A DNA stretch of 64,000 bases from Glycomyces harbinensis. Lineage in GTDB: Bacteria; Actinomycetota; Actinomycetes; Mycobacteriales; Micromonosporaceae. Positions 11,736-21,144 of the stretch are shown here, piece by piece; positions within the stretch are counted from its first letter, which is position 1; each line of letters starts with the position of its first letter. The notes below the pieces were generated by a model. The model ran no database searches, was not told where the DNA came from, and saw only the letters and a program-made list of their open reading frames with translations. The stretch is from positions 310,001 to 374,000 of the forward strand of contig NZ_FNAD01000003.1 of the NCBI RefSeq assembly GCF_900101745.1, given 5' to 3'. The translations under genes were made by a program, and so were the position numbers.

Positions 11736-12161
11736 CTATCGCGTTAACTGGGACGCGCGGGCCTGGGCTCGCAGTACTTCCCGGGCGGCCGGTGTGAGGG
11801 CCGGGCCGACCTGGTTGATCAGGTTCGCCAGTTCGTGGCCGACCTGGCCGATGTCGCAGTGCAGACCGGCCAGCGCCAGGATGCTGGCGCCGCTGGACAC
11901 CGACATGGAGAACATGTAACCGCCGTTCATCTCCGTCAGATTGCTGATGACCGGGTCCGCCTGCAGCGAGCGCGCCGCGCCCGCCAGCAGGCTGGTCAGT
12001 CCCGAGGCGATGGCCGCCAGCCGGTCCGCCTCGTCCCTCGGCAGCGTGTCGTTCGAGGCGATCAGCAGACCGTCGGCGGCGACGGCGATGACATGGGCCA
12101 CGTGGGGCACTCGACCGACGAAGTCGGTGAGCAGGAAATCCAGATGAGAGCTGCTGGTCAT
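11736..12161 (-). CDS. CvnB-like roadblock/LC7 protein
   Basis: 141-aa roadblock/LC7 domain protein (VPHVAHVIAVAADGLLIASND; EADRLAAIASGLTSLLAGAA; ILALAGLHCDIGQVGHELA). In Streptomyces conservons (cvnABCD) such proteins sit after the CvnA sensor kinase and are thought to act as a regulator of the CvnD GTPase. Here the start overlaps the kinase stop (ATGA), so the two are translationally coupled. No CvnC (DUF742) or CvnD (Ras-like GTPase) follows; the terminator comes four bases after the stop. Confidence 0.88.
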   Translation of the reverse strand: MTSSSHLDFLLTDFVGRVPHVAHVIAVAADGLLIASNDTLPRDEADRLAAIASGLTSLLAGAARSLQADPVISNLTEMNGGYMFSMSVSSGASILALAGLHCDIGQVGHELANLINQVGPALTPAAREVLRAQARASQLTR

Positions 12162-14716
12162 GGACTTGTCCTAGTGTCGTTGGTGGGGCTGGACTTCTGC
12201 CTGCTGCCGGAAAGCCCGCGCGCGTAGGCAGAGTAGGTAGCTCCGATCGTCCTGGCGTCGCGCTGGATCGGAGCGCCGGTGCGACCGGGAGTGGGTTCGA
12301 CCGCACCGGGGACCAGATTAGACATCGGGTCACGCTTCGGCAATCCTCCCACCGTGCGCGCCATGGACATCGGGTCCGCCATCGGCATCGCGCTGCCAGC
12401 ACGCAGCGATGGGTCGGCGGACAGATACCGTACGTCGAGTGTAAGCGCAGGAACGCGCTCCGTGCTCGGCCCGGCCGCGGATTCCAGTGCCGTCAGCGGA
12501 CGCAGGGGCTCCGCGGTGCTCGACAGCGCCCTCGGCTCCGGCCGCACCGCCGGCGGCGGGGGCGGAACCGGCTCGTCGATGCCGTTGCGCTGCTTCGGAA
12601 GACGAAGCGTGGGCGAATCCTCCACTGAAGCCTCCTGTGCCGCGGCCTTCTGGTCGAACAGCGGTGCGTTGCGCCTGCGGATGAGCGGCTCCTCCTCCAC
12701 CGGCGTCCCGCCGGGGAAGGCCGCGATCGGCTTCGCCGGCCGCGAGGGCTTGCCGAACGCGAGGATCGAACCGGGGACCGCGATCTCGGCGACGGTGCCG
12801 CCGCCGAGCGACGGCCGCAGCTCCACCTCGATCCCGTGCCTGGAGGCCAAGTGCCCCACCACGGTCAGGCCCATGGCCTGCATGGCGTCCAGGTCGACCG
12901 CGGCGTGGGCGCGCAGCCGCTCGTTCAACTGCGACATCCGCATCGGGTCGATGCCGATGCCGCGGTCGCGCACCTCGATCACCGCCCGCCCGGTCAGGAC
13001 CCGGGCCATGACCTCGGCGGTGCTCTCGGAGTAGCGCGTCGCGTTGTCCATCAGTTCGGCCAGGAGCTGCACGACGTCGTCGACGACCTCGGCCCTGACC
13101 CAGGCCCCCTCGTCGGCGGCCAGCTCGATGCGCGTGTAGTACTCGATGCGGCTCTGCGCCGCGGTGAGCACGTCGCCGAGCTTCGCGTCGTTGGTCCGCA
13201 CCTTCGCGGCCGAGGCCCCGCCGAGCACCAGCAGCGAGTCGTTGGCGCGCGAGACCAGCGAGATCAGGTGGTCGAGCCGGAACAGCCGCGACAGGCGGTC
13301 GGGGTCCTGCTCGTTGCGCTCGGCCTCGTCGAGCTCGGCCGTGAGCCGGCCGGTCAGCGAGTTGCCCCGCCGCGCCAGCCGCACGAAGATCGAGCCGATG
13401 TGGAACCGCAGCACGGCCTGCTGGGCCGCGACGCGGATCGCCTCGCGGTGGACGATGTTGAACGCCTCACCGACTTCGGAGAGCTCGTTGTCGCCCTTGG
13501 TCTGGAGCGGGGGAGTGGTGCGGGCCGCGAACTCGGCCGCGGACAGGCCGCCGAGTCCCTCCTGCTCGTCGACGTGGCGGACCGCGTTCGGCAGGTCCAC
13601 CATCGCGATGCGGCGGGCCGAGTCGGACAGGTCCCGCAGGCCGCGGGTGACCGAGCGGCCGATACCGAAGCCGATGAGGACCGCGATCGCCAGCGCCAGC
13701 ACGGTGGCGGCGCCCTCGATCAGGAGCCGCTGGACCACCGCTTCCCGGATGTCCCCGGCGATGTCGACCGTCGCGTCGACCGACTCGTCGACCAGCGTGG
13801 CCGTCGCGGCGTGCCTCGCGTCGTAGGCGAGCATGAGCGAGTCGTGCTGGATCTCCTGCTCGTCGTCGGAGCGCGCGCTGGAGACCTGGCTGTCGAGCCG
13901 GTTCGCCGGACGCGCCGGGGCCGCGCCGAGGCCGCCGACCTCGAACACCGCGGCGTTCGGGTCGGATTCGGCCACCAGGCGCCGGTATTCGACGAGCGCC
14001 GCCTCGCGGGACGTGGCGAGCCGCATGAACGGCCGGTAGTCCTCGGCCAGCGGTTCGCCGTCTTCGAGGCCCAGCACCAGGATCTGCATCTGGGCCGAGT
14101 TCTCGTCGATCTCGTGCAGGAGGCTCGCGGTGCGCAGGTGGCGGCTGAGCTCGGCCGTGTCGGCCGCGTCGACGGCCCGGTCGAGCACCGCGGACAGGCG
14201 CGTCACGAGTGAGTTGTAGACCGTCAGGTGGACTTCGGCGACGGTGCTGCCGTGGATCGACTCGCGCGCCGTGACCAGTCGGTCCAGCGGCTTGTCGACC
14301 CGCAGCAGCAGGTCGGTGAACGTGGAGTCCATGTCGGTGGTCGACCTGGCCTCCTCGAGGAGCGCCAGCTGCTCGTCCGTGGCCGCTTCGGCGGCCTCGA
14401 ACGACGACATGAGCGTCTCGGGGTCGCTCAGGCCGGTGTTCTCCTGGAACACCAGCATGGCGGCCGCGAGGCGCTCGCGCTGGACTGCGTGGATGGTGTC
14501 TGCCGCGATGCCGGTGAGCTCGACGACCTCGGCGGTCGCGGTGACGGCCTGGGCTTCTGTGGCGGACTCGTAGAGCCGCACGCCGACCATGCCCGCGAGC
14601 GCGAGCGCCGGGATGAGCAGCATGACGGTCAGCTTTGTCCGGATCTTCACCGACGACCAGCCGCGGCGGCCTTTGCCGCCGCTCACCGGTGCGGGACCGG
14701 AGTTCTCCTCCGTCAT
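12158..14716 (-). CDS. CvnA-like sensor histidine kinase with nitrate/nitrite-sensing-type ectodomain
   Basis: 852 aa. Membrane helix 1 (about 28-46), a long extracytoplasmic helical NIT-type domain (about 55-325), helix 2 (about 337-356), a HAMP-like linker, then a kinase core. LFRLDHLISLVSR contains the likely phospho-acceptor His, and the ATPase shows AELMDNATRYS (N box) and DRGIGIDPMRM (G1). The last 200 residues are a Pro/Arg-rich tail of low complexity, as in CvnA proteins. The gene starts 31 bases after the end of the liv operon's livF on the same strand, with GAGGAA before the ATG. The signal it senses is unknown; proximity suggests a tie to amino acid supply (inference). Confidence 0.86.
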   Translation of the reverse strand: MTEENSGPAPVSGGKGRRGWSSVKIRTKLTVMLLIPALALAGMVGVRLYESATEAQAVTATAEVVELTGIAADTIHAVQRERLAAAMLVFQENTGLSDPETLMSSFEAAEAATDEQLALLEEARSTTDMDSTFTDLLLRVDKPLDRLVTARESIHGSTVAEVHLTVYNSLVTRLSAVLDRAVDAADTAELSRHLRTASLLHEIDENSAQMQILVLGLEDGEPLAEDYRPFMRLATSREAALVEYRRLVAESDPNAAVFEVGGLGAAPARPANRLDSQVSSARSDDEQEIQHDSLMLAYDARHAATATLVDESVDATVDIAGDIREAVVQRLLIEGAATVLALAIAVLIGFGIGRSVTRGLRDLSDSARRIAMVDLPNAVRHVDEQEGLGGLSAAEFAARTTPPLQTKGDNELSEVGEAFNIVHREAIRVAAQQAVLRFHIGSIFVRLARRGNSLTGRLTAELDEAERNEQDPDRLSRLFRLDHLISLVSRANDSLLVLGGASAAKVRTNDAKLGDVLTAAQSRIEYYTRIELAADEGAWVRAEVVDDVVQLLAELMDNATRYSESTAEVMARVLTGRAVIEVRDRGIGIDPMRMSQLNERLRAHAAVDLDAMQAMGLTVVGHLASRHGIEVELRPSLGGGTVAEIAVPGSILAFGKPSRPAKPIAAFPGGTPVEEEPLIRRRNAPLFDQKAAAQEASVEDSPTLRLPKQRNGIDEPVPPPPPAVRPEPRALSSTAEPLRPLTALESAAGPSTERVPALTLDVRYLSADPSLRAGSAMPMADPMSMARTVGGLPKRDPMSNLVPGAVEPTPGRTGAPIQRDARTIGATYSAYARGLSGSRQKSSPTNDTRTSP

Positions 14717-14747
14717 CGGGGGGTTCCTCAGCTTTCCGTGAAGGGTG

Positions 14748-15458
14748 TCATTCGATGCCCAGGTACGCCTCGACGACCTTGGGATGTTTCAGCAGTTCGA
14801 CGGCGGGCCCCGAGTGGGCGAGGGCGCCGGTCTCCAGGACGTGGCCGGTGTCGGCGACGCGCAGCGCCCGGCGGGCGTTCTGCTCGACGAGCACTACGGT
14901 CACGCCTTGGGCGCGGATCTTCTCGATGACCGTGAAGACCTCGTCGACCATCTTGGGGGACAACCCCATCGACGGTTCGTCAAGCAGTATGACGCGTGGG
15001 CGCGCGATCATCGCGCGGGCGATCGCGAGCATCTGCTGCTCTCCGCCCGACAGCGCGCTGGCGGGGAGGGCCCGCCGTTCGGCGAGCACGGGGAAGAGCC
15101 TGTACATGTCGGATTCGGCGACGGCGTGGCGGCGCCGGCGCTGGGCGCCGAGCCGCAGGTTCTCGGCGACCGTGAGGCTGCCGAGGATCTGCCGCCCCTC
15201 GGGCACGAGGATGAGTCCGGCGCCCACCCTGCGGTGGATCGGCCAGCGGCTGATGTCCTTGCCGTCCAGGCGGATCACGCCTTTCTTGGGTCGGACGAGC
15301 CCGGAGACGGCGCCGAGCACGGAGCTCTTTCCGGCGCCGTTGGCGCCGATGAGGGTGACCAGGCCGCCCTCGGGGACTTCGAAGGAGACGTCGCGGACCG
15401 CGTCGATCCGTCCGTAGGAGACGTGGACCGCCTCGACTGTCAATACTGGACTAAGCAT
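14748..15458 (-). CDS. livF: Branched-chain amino acid ABC transporter, ATPase LivF
   Basis: 236-aa ATPase: Walker A GANGAGKSS, signature LSGGEQQML, Walker B VILLDEPSMGLSP, in the LivF style. It pairs with the LivG domain encoded just before. The ATG lies inside the end of the livMG reading frame (8-base overlap), so translation is coupled; a start a few codons later is possible. Confidence 0.93.
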   Translation of the reverse strand: MLSPVLTVEAVHVSYGRIDAVRDVSFEVPEGGLVTLIGANGAGKSSVLGAVSGLVRPKKGVIRLDGKDISRWPIHRRVGAGLILVPEGRQILGSLTVAENLRLGAQRRRRHAVAESDMYRLFPVLAERRALPASALSGGEQQMLAIARAMIARPRVILLDEPSMGLSPKMVDEVFTVIEKIRAQGVTVVLVEQNARRALRVADTGHVLETGALAHSGPAVELLKHPKVVEAYLGIE

Positions 15459-17142
15459 ATTCGGGTTCCCCCGTCTCGTCGGCCCCCAGGTAGGCCTCGA
15501 TCACCGCGGGGTCGGAGATGACCTCGCGGGGTTCGCCTTCGGCGATGACCTCGCCGAAGTTCATGACCACCAGGCGGGTGCAGGTGTCGACGACCATCTT
15601 GACGTTGTGCTCGATGAGCAGCACCGTGATCCCGTCCTCGGCGAGCGAGCGGATGAGCTCGGCGAGTTCGGCGGCCTCGACGTGGTTCATCCCGGCGGCC
15701 GGCTCGTCGAGCACCAGCAGTGTCGGGTGGGCGGCCAGTGCGCGGGCGATCTCGAGTCGCCGCTGGTCGCCGTAGGAGAGCGTCGCGGGACGCAGGCCCG
15801 CCTTGTCGGCCAGGCCGACCCGTCGCAGCTGCGCCCAGGCGAGCCTGGTCGCGCGCCGCTCGTCGCGGCGCGCCGAGGGCAGCCACACGAGCCGGCGGCC
15901 GTAGGTGCCGCGGCTGACCACGTGGGTGCCGACCAGGACGTTGTCGAGGACGGTGAGCCGGCCGAACAGCTTGGAGTGCTGGAAGGTCCGCGAGACGCCG
16001 GCCTGCGCGTAGCGGTGCGCGCCGCCCCTCGAGCCGAGCGCGACGCCGAGCACGTCGCCCTCGCCGGCGGTCGGCGGTTCGAGTCCGGTGAGCATGTTGA
16101 TGAGGGTGGTCTTGCCCGCGCCGTTGGGGCCGATGACGCCGAGCACTTCGCCTGAGGCGAGGTCGATGTCGACGTCCCGGACGGCCTGGACGGCGCCGTA
16201 GGACTTGCCCAGTCCCCGCACTCGGGCCACGGTGGACCCGGGTTCGGGAAGCGGGCGCAGGTCGTCGACCGCGGTGTCCTGGGGCGGGGTGGGCGTGCGG
16301 CGGGGCCGCAGTCGGGCGGCGAGGCTGGAGAGCCCGCCGGGCAGGTAGAGGACGACGGCGAGCAGGAGCACGCCGGTCAGCAGCGGATGGATCCACCCGG
16401 CGTCGAAGCCGAGCGCTTCCTGCAGTTCCGGTACGGCCGTGAGGAACCCGGCGCCGAGGAGCGGGCCGAAGAAGATCAGGTAGCCGCCGAGGACCGCGGT
16501 GACGAGGCCGTCGACGGTCATGCTGAAGTCGAAGGCGCCCGGGGTGATGCGGCCGAAGAAGTACGTGAACAGGACCCCGTAGACCCCGGCGATCGCGCCC
16601 GAGGCCATGAACGAGGTCATGCGGGTGCGCACGACGTCGACGCCCATGGACCCGGCGGCGAGCTCGTCCTCGCGGACGGCCGCGAAGGCGCGGCCGGTTC
16701 GCGAGGGCCCGAGCCGCCAGAACAGGTACGTCAGGACGGCGAGGATCAGCCACACCAGGTCGATCGTCGCCCACTTCTCGAGGCGGAGGCCGAGTGCGCC
16801 GTTGGTCCACTCGGCGTTGGTCATGAAGACCCGCACCATCTCCCCGAACGCGAGCGTCGCGATGGCGAGGAAGACCCCTCGCAGCCGCAGCACCGGCAGT
16901 CCGAGCAGGAGCGCGGCGGCGGCGCCGACGGCCGCGCCGACCGGCAGTCCGATGAGCACCGGTGAGAGCGAGCCGAACAGCGGCTGGTCCGGGACGAACA
17001 GCGTGGACGTGTACGCGGCCAGGGACGCGAACCCGGCCTGTCCCAGGCTGAGCTGCCCGGCCATGAGCACGACGTGGAACGAGTAGGCCAGGATCGCGCC
17101 GAGCGCGATGGTCGTGATGAGGGTGTCGTAGCCCGCGAGCAT
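15451..17142 (-). CDS. Fused LivM permease and LivG ATPase
   Basis: 563 aa. Residues about 1-305 are a LivM-type permease with about nine membrane helices (AGQLSLGQAGFASLAAYT; LAIATLAFGEMVRVF). After a Pro/Arg linker (about 306-335), a LivG-type ATPase fills the rest: GPNGAGKTTLINMLTG, LSYGDQRRLEIARAL and LLVLDEPAAGMN. The ORF stays open upstream, but the family N-terminus (MLAGYDTL) and a one-base TGATG overlap with the livH stop fix the start at 17142. LivM and LivG are separate proteins in E. coli; fused forms occur in some bacteria. Confidence 0.92.
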   Translation of the reverse strand: MLAGYDTLITTIALGAILAYSFHVVLMAGQLSLGQAGFASLAAYTSTLFVPDQPLFGSLSPVLIGLPVGAAVGAAAALLLGLPVLRLRGVFLAIATLAFGEMVRVFMTNAEWTNGALGLRLEKWATIDLVWLILAVLTYLFWRLGPSRTGRAFAAVREDELAAGSMGVDVVRTRMTSFMASGAIAGVYGVLFTYFFGRITPGAFDFSMTVDGLVTAVLGGYLIFFGPLLGAGFLTAVPELQEALGFDAGWIHPLLTGVLLLAVVLYLPGGLSSLAARLRPRRTPTPPQDTAVDDLRPLPEPGSTVARVRGLGKSYGAVQAVRDVDIDLASGEVLGVIGPNGAGKTTLINMLTGLEPPTAGEGDVLGVALGSRGGAHRYAQAGVSRTFQHSKLFGRLTVLDNVLVGTHVVSRGTYGRRLVWLPSARRDERRATRLAWAQLRRVGLADKAGLRPATLSYGDQRRLEIARALAAHPTLLVLDEPAAGMNHVEAAELAELIRSLAEDGITVLLIEHNVKMVVDTCTRLVVMNFGEVIAEGEPREVISDPAVIEAYLGADETGEPEYA

Positions 17143-18020
17143 CAGACCTCCCTGACTTTGACGGCGCCGAACAGGCCCCGCGGACGCAGGACCAGGATGA
17201 CGAAGAGGAGGGCGAAGGGCACCAGGCCCTTCCAGGTGGAGTCGAAGTAGCTCACCGTCATCGCCTCGGCGATGCCGAGGATCAGTCCGGCGGCCATGGC
17301 CCCCCACAGGGACCCGAGGCCGCCGACGATGATGACGGCGAAGCCGATGAGCTCGATGGAGGCCCCGAGGTCGCGGTCGGCCTGGCCGAGGTTGAGCGCC
17401 AGCAGCGCCCCGGCCACGGTCCCCAGCGCGGACGAGAGCGCGTAGGTACCGGAGGTGACCAAGCCGGCGTTGACGCCCAGGACCTTTGCGGCCCTGGGAT
17501 TCTCGGCCACGGCCCGCATGGCCCGCCCCATCGGTGTGGATGAGACGAGCCATGCGAGTCCGAGCATGAGCACCAGTGCCAGTCCGAGCGTCACCAGCTG
17601 CATCAGCGTGACCGAGATCCCGCCGAACTCGAAGAGCCGGTTGGGGAAGTACCCGCTGGGGAAGCTCCGCGGCTCGGTGCCGTACCGGGCCTGGAGCGCC
17701 GCGATGAGGATGCCGCCGAACGCGACCGAGGAGATCAGTCCGGCGAAGTGCTCGTCGTCGCGGCCGGCGAGCGGCCGGAACGCGACGCGCTCCAGCAGCA
17801 CGCCGGCGAGAGCGCCGACCGCGGCCACGGCCGGGACCAGCGCCCACAACGGCAGGCCGAGCCGGGTGGCCAGCTCGATGCCGACGAAGGCGCCGCCGGT
17901 GAAGATCGCCGGGTGGGCGAGGTTCAACTGGCGCAGGATCCCGAACACCAGCGTGAAGCCGATGGCGAAGAGCGCGTAGATCGAGCCGGCGAAGACGCCG
18001 TTGGCTAGCTGCTGCAGCAT
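17142..18020 (-). CDS. livH: Branched-chain amino acid ABC transporter, permease LivH
   Basis: 292-aa inner-membrane permease with about eight helices. Family hallmarks are NGVFAGSIYALFAIGFTLVFGI at the N-terminus (split here at residue 20), LAFRPLAGR-type text in VAFRPLAG, and AAGLILGIAEAMTV near the end. It lies 38 bases after the binding-protein gene and overlaps livMG by one base. Confidence 0.93.
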   Translation of the reverse strand: MLQQLANGVFAGSIYALFAIGFTLVFGILRQLNLAHPAIFTGGAFVGIELATRLGLPLWALVPAVAAVGALAGVLLERVAFRPLAGRDDEHFAGLISSVAFGGILIAALQARYGTEPRSFPSGYFPNRLFEFGGISVTLMQLVTLGLALVLMLGLAWLVSSTPMGRAMRAVAENPRAAKVLGVNAGLVTSGTYALSSALGTVAGALLALNLGQADRDLGASIELIGFAVIIVGGLGSLWGAMAAGLILGIAEAMTVSYFDSTWKGLVPFALLFVILVLRPRGLFGAVKVREV

Positions 18021-18058
18021 GTCATGGTTCTCTGAGCGGAGGTCTCGTTGCGGGTGTT

Positions 18059-19243
18059 CTAGCCCTCGAGGAGCTTGAACTGGCCGTTCTCGACGATCTG
18101 GACGACGGGCTCCTGACTGACCTCGCCGCTCTCGTCGAGCGAGATGGTGCCGAGGATGGAGTCGTATTCCAGGATCTGGCCGAGGTTGTCCTTGATCGCC
18201 TCGCGGTTCGCGTCGCAGTCGGCGCGGATGGCCTGGTCGATCATGTACGCGGCGGTGTAGGCCTGCGCGGCGAACTGGTCGGGCGCGCGGTCGTACTTCT
18301 CGGTGTAGTTCGTGATGAACTCGGCGTTGCCGGTGGTGTCGGAGGCGGCGCTCCAGGCTCCGCCGACGATGAGGCCCTCGGCGGCGTCCGCCAGCAGGCC
18401 CACCAGGACGGGGGAGTTGAAGGCGTTGCCGCCGATGATCGGCGCGGTGATGTCGAGGCTGCGGGCCTGCGTGACGAGCGGGACGGTGGCGCCGGGGAGG
18501 GCGGAGAGGATGACGGCGTCGACGTCGTCGCGTTCCTTGACCTTGGTCAGCTGCGCGGCGAAGTCGGTGTCGGTGGTCTCGAAGCTCTCTTCGACGACGA
18601 CCTCGATGCCCTCGTCGGTGAGGACGTCGGTGATCGTGTTGTAAGCGGAGGCGGTGAACTCGTCGGCGCTGTCGTACAGGACGGCGACCTTCTCGATGCC
18701 GAGGGTCTCCTTGGCGGCCGGGATGCTGGCGGCGAGTGCGACCTCCTCGGGGAGGGAGTTCCTGAAGATGTAGTCGCCCAGGTCGGGAATGCCCTCGGCG
18801 GTGGTGGAGATGCCCAGGGCCGGAACGCCGGCGCTCTCGGCGTCCGGGAAGGTCGTGAAGGCCATGTTCGAGAGCGTGGGGCCGACGATGACGCTGACCT
18901 TGTCGCGGTTGATGACCTTCTCGAAGGCGATGACCGAGTCCTCGACGCTCGTCTTGTCGTCCTCGACGATGAGCTCGTAGGTGATGCCGCCGGCGGCGTT
19001 CAGCTCCTCGAAGGCCAGCTGGATGCCCTCTTGCTGGTAGCCGCCCGCGAAGGCGGCGGCCTCGGTGAGGCTCAGGACCGCGCCGACCTTGACGGTCTCG
19101 TCGATCTCGCAGTCCGCGCCGGTGCCGGTGCCGACGAGCGAGTCGTCGCTCGAAGTGCTCTCGGTGCCTTCTGAGACGCAGGCCGCGGAGGCGGCAAGAA
19201 GGGCTGCGGCCATGGCTGCGCCGGAGATTCTCTTGAAACGCAT
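18059..19243 (-). CDS. Branched-chain amino acid-type substrate-binding lipoprotein
   Basis: 394-aa periplasmic-binding-protein fold (ligand-binding receptor type, LivK-like). The signal sequence has a lipobox ending AASAAC, so Cys22 should be lipidated and the protein held on the outer face of the membrane. The fold is recognisable in VGAVLSLTEAAAFAGGYQQEGIQLA and VIVGPTLSNMAFTT. It heads the unit binding protein-livH-livMG-livF, possibly continuing into the cvnAB-like pair. The actual ligand could be any branched-chain or other small amino acid; the family is broad. Confidence 0.9.
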   Translation of the reverse strand: MRFKRISGAAMAAALLAASAACVSEGTESTSSDDSLVGTGTGADCEIDETVKVGAVLSLTEAAAFAGGYQQEGIQLAFEELNAAGGITYELIVEDDKTSVEDSVIAFEKVINRDKVSVIVGPTLSNMAFTTFPDAESAGVPALGISTTAEGIPDLGDYIFRNSLPEEVALAASIPAAKETLGIEKVAVLYDSADEFTASAYNTITDVLTDEGIEVVVEESFETTDTDFAAQLTKVKERDDVDAVILSALPGATVPLVTQARSLDITAPIIGGNAFNSPVLVGLLADAAEGLIVGGAWSAASDTTGNAEFITNYTEKYDRAPDQFAAQAYTAAYMIDQAIRADCDANREAIKDNLGQILEYDSILGTISLDESGEVSQEPVVQIVENGQFKLLEG

Positions 19244-19603
19244 GTGATTCCTAGGGGTCTTTCGTCAGATGGGAGGTCTGGGGGACGGGCCGTCGCATGG
19301 GGGGTTAGCCGATGACGGCACGGGGTCACACTATCGGGACGATTCGAGGCGGACAAGACTTAGTCTGAGTTTCTTTCGGAAAGACTCGTGAATCATTGGT
19401 TTCCAGTAAGCGTCAGACATCCTGGGGCACAACGTGTTTGCAGGCCAGAGCACCCATGATCGATCACATAGAACGTTCCGGCAGTCCTCGGCTCGTTCCG
19501 GTACGAGATATTCACTGAAAACACGCTGCGTAGACCGACCGTGTGCGCTCGGCAGCGGATCCGGCCCTCAACGTGTGACCGGGCTCGCGTCTATCCTGGG
19601 AGG
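19244..19603. other. Divergent intergenic region between liv operon and miaB
   Basis: 360 bases without a gene. It is more AT-rich than its surroundings around 19360-19420 and 19480-19520 and should hold the liv promoter. An imperfect stem (GAGT..CTTTC/GGAAAGACTC) lies near 19366-19390. No operator match could be assigned to a known regulator. The miaB -10 box is at its right end. Confidence 0.5.
19592..19597 (+). promoter_or_regulatory. -10 box for leaderless miaB
   Basis: TATCCT, then GGGAGG, then GTG: six bases separate the box from the start codon. Confidence 0.6.
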
Positions 19604-21109
19604 GTGGCTCAGCTAGGTGTGAAGACGTACCAGGTCAAGACGTACGGGTGTCAGATGAACGTGCACGACTCCGAGCGGATCGGGGGCCTGCTCGAAGAGG
19701 CCGGCTACGTGCCCGCCTCCGGAGACGACGCGCCCGACCTCGTCGTGTTCAACACCTGCGCGGTGCGCGAGAACGCCGACAACAAGCTCTACGGCAACCT
19801 CAGCCACCTCGCGCCGGCCAAGTCCGCGAACCCCGACATGCAGATCGCCGTCGGCGGCTGCCTGGCGCAGAAGGACCGCGGCGAGATCGTCAAGCGCGCC
19901 CCGTGGGTCGACGCGGTCTTCGGCACCCACAACATCGGCTCGCTCCCGGCCCTGCTCGACCGCGCCCGCCACAACAAGGCGGCCGAGGTCGAGATCCTGG
20001 AGTCCCTCGAGACCTTCCCCTCGGCCCTGCCGACCAAGCGCGACTCGACCTACTCGGGCTGGGTCTCGATCTCGGTGGGCTGCAACAACACCTGCACGTT
20101 CTGCATCGTGCCCTCGCTTCGCGGCAAGGAGAAGGACCGCCGCCCCGGCGAGATCCTCGCCGAGGTGCAGGCCCTGGTCGACGAGGGCGTCTCCGAGGTG
20201 ACCCTGCTGGGCCAGAACGTCAACACCTACGGCGTCGAGTTCGGCGACAAGCTCGCCTTCGGCAAGCTCCTGCGCGCCTGCGGCGCGATCGAGGGCCTCG
20301 AGCGCGTCCGCTTCACCAGCCCGCACCCGAAGAACTTCACCGAGGACGTCATCGCCGCCATGGCCGAGACGCCCAACGTCTGCCACCAGCTGCACATGCC
20401 CCTCCAGTCCGGCTCGGACCGCGTGCTCAAGGAGATGCGCCGGTCCTACCGCTCCGGCAAGTACCTGGAGATCATCGACAAGGTCCGCGAGGCCATGCCC
20501 GACGCGGCCATCACCACCGACATCATCGTGGGCTTCCCCGGCGAGACCGAGGAGGACTTCCAGGCGACCCTCGACGTGGTCGAGAAGTCCCGCTTCTCCA
20601 GCGCCTTCACGTTCCAGTACTCGATCCGCCCGGGCACGCCCGCGGCGACCATGGCCGACCAGATCCCCAAGGCCGTCGTCCAGGAGCGGTACGAGCGCCT
20701 GGTCGCCCTGCAGGAGCGCGTGTCCTGGGAGGAGAACCGCAAACTCGAGGGCACCGAGGTCGAAATCCTGGTCACCGTCGGCGACGGCCGCAAGGACAAG
20801 GCGACCGGCCGGCTCTCGGGCCGCGCCAGGGACGGGCGCCTGACCCACTTCACCGTCACCCCCAGCGACACCGACCCGACCGGCAACGCCGAGGGCGTCC
20901 GCCCCGGCGACGTCGTCACCACCGTCGTCACCTACGGCGCCCCGCACCACCTGGTCGCCGACGGCGGAGTCCTGACCCACCGCAGGACCCGGGCCGGCGA
21001 CGCCTGGGCGGCGGGCAGGGCCACCAAGCTCCCCGGCGTCAGCCTCGGCATGCCCTCCATCGGCAGGAAGCCCCTCCCCAAGGCCGAGACCCCGGGCTGC
21101 GCCTGCTGA
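19604..21109 (+). CDS. miaB: tRNA-2-methylthio-N6-isopentenyladenosine37 synthase
   Basis: 501-aa radical-SAM methylthiotransferase that adds the 2-methylthio group to i6A37 made by MiaA. The N-terminal domain carries Cys16 (TYGCQMN) and two more cluster cysteines (NTCAVRE, GGCLAQ). The radical-SAM motif is CNNTCTFC, and a TRAM domain ends the protein (about 385-455). I took GTG 19604 since homologues begin just before [13 protein letters not shown]; upstream codons in frame do not look coding. MiaA is encoded 8.7 kb away. Confidence 0.95.
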   Translation: MAQLGVKTYQVKTYGCQMNVHDSERIGGLLEEAGYVPASGDDAPDLVVFNTCAVRENADNKLYGNLSHLAPAKSANPDMQIAVGGCLAQKDRGEIVKRAPWVDAVFGTHNIGSLPALLDRARHNKAAEVEILESLETFPSALPTKRDSTYSGWVSISVGCNNTCTFCIVPSLRGKEKDRRPGEILAEVQALVDEGVSEVTLLGQNVNTYGVEFGDKLAFGKLLRACGAIEGLERVRFTSPHPKNFTEDVIAAMAETPNVCHQLHMPLQSGSDRVLKEMRRSYRSGKYLEIIDKVREAMPDAAITTDIIVGFPGETEEDFQATLDVVEKSRFSSAFTFQYSIRPGTPAATMADQIPKAVVQERYERLVALQERVSWEENRKLEGTEVEILVTVGDGRKDKATGRLSGRARDGRLTHFTVTPSDTDPTGNAEGVRPGDVVTTVVTYGAPHHLVADGGVLTHRRTRAGDAWAAGRATKLPGVSLGMPSIGRKPLPKAETPGCAC

Positions 21110-21132
21110 GGACCCGCGTCCGCCGCCCGTGC

Positions 21133-21138
21133 CAGAAT
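21133..21138 (+). promoter_or_regulatory. -10 box for the methyltransferase gene
   Basis: CAGAAT lies 6 bases before ATG 21145; no RBS is present, so leaderless transcription is likely. Confidence 0.45.
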
Positions 21139-21144
21139 CGGGCG

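Noticed and set aside
12836-14212. Long plus-strand ORF (458 codons) opposite the sensor kinase
   Set aside because: It is rich in Arg, Gly, Asp and Val with no domain, and the minus-strand kinase has clear domains. Such mirror ORFs are expected at this GC content; many similar ones elsewhere were dropped.
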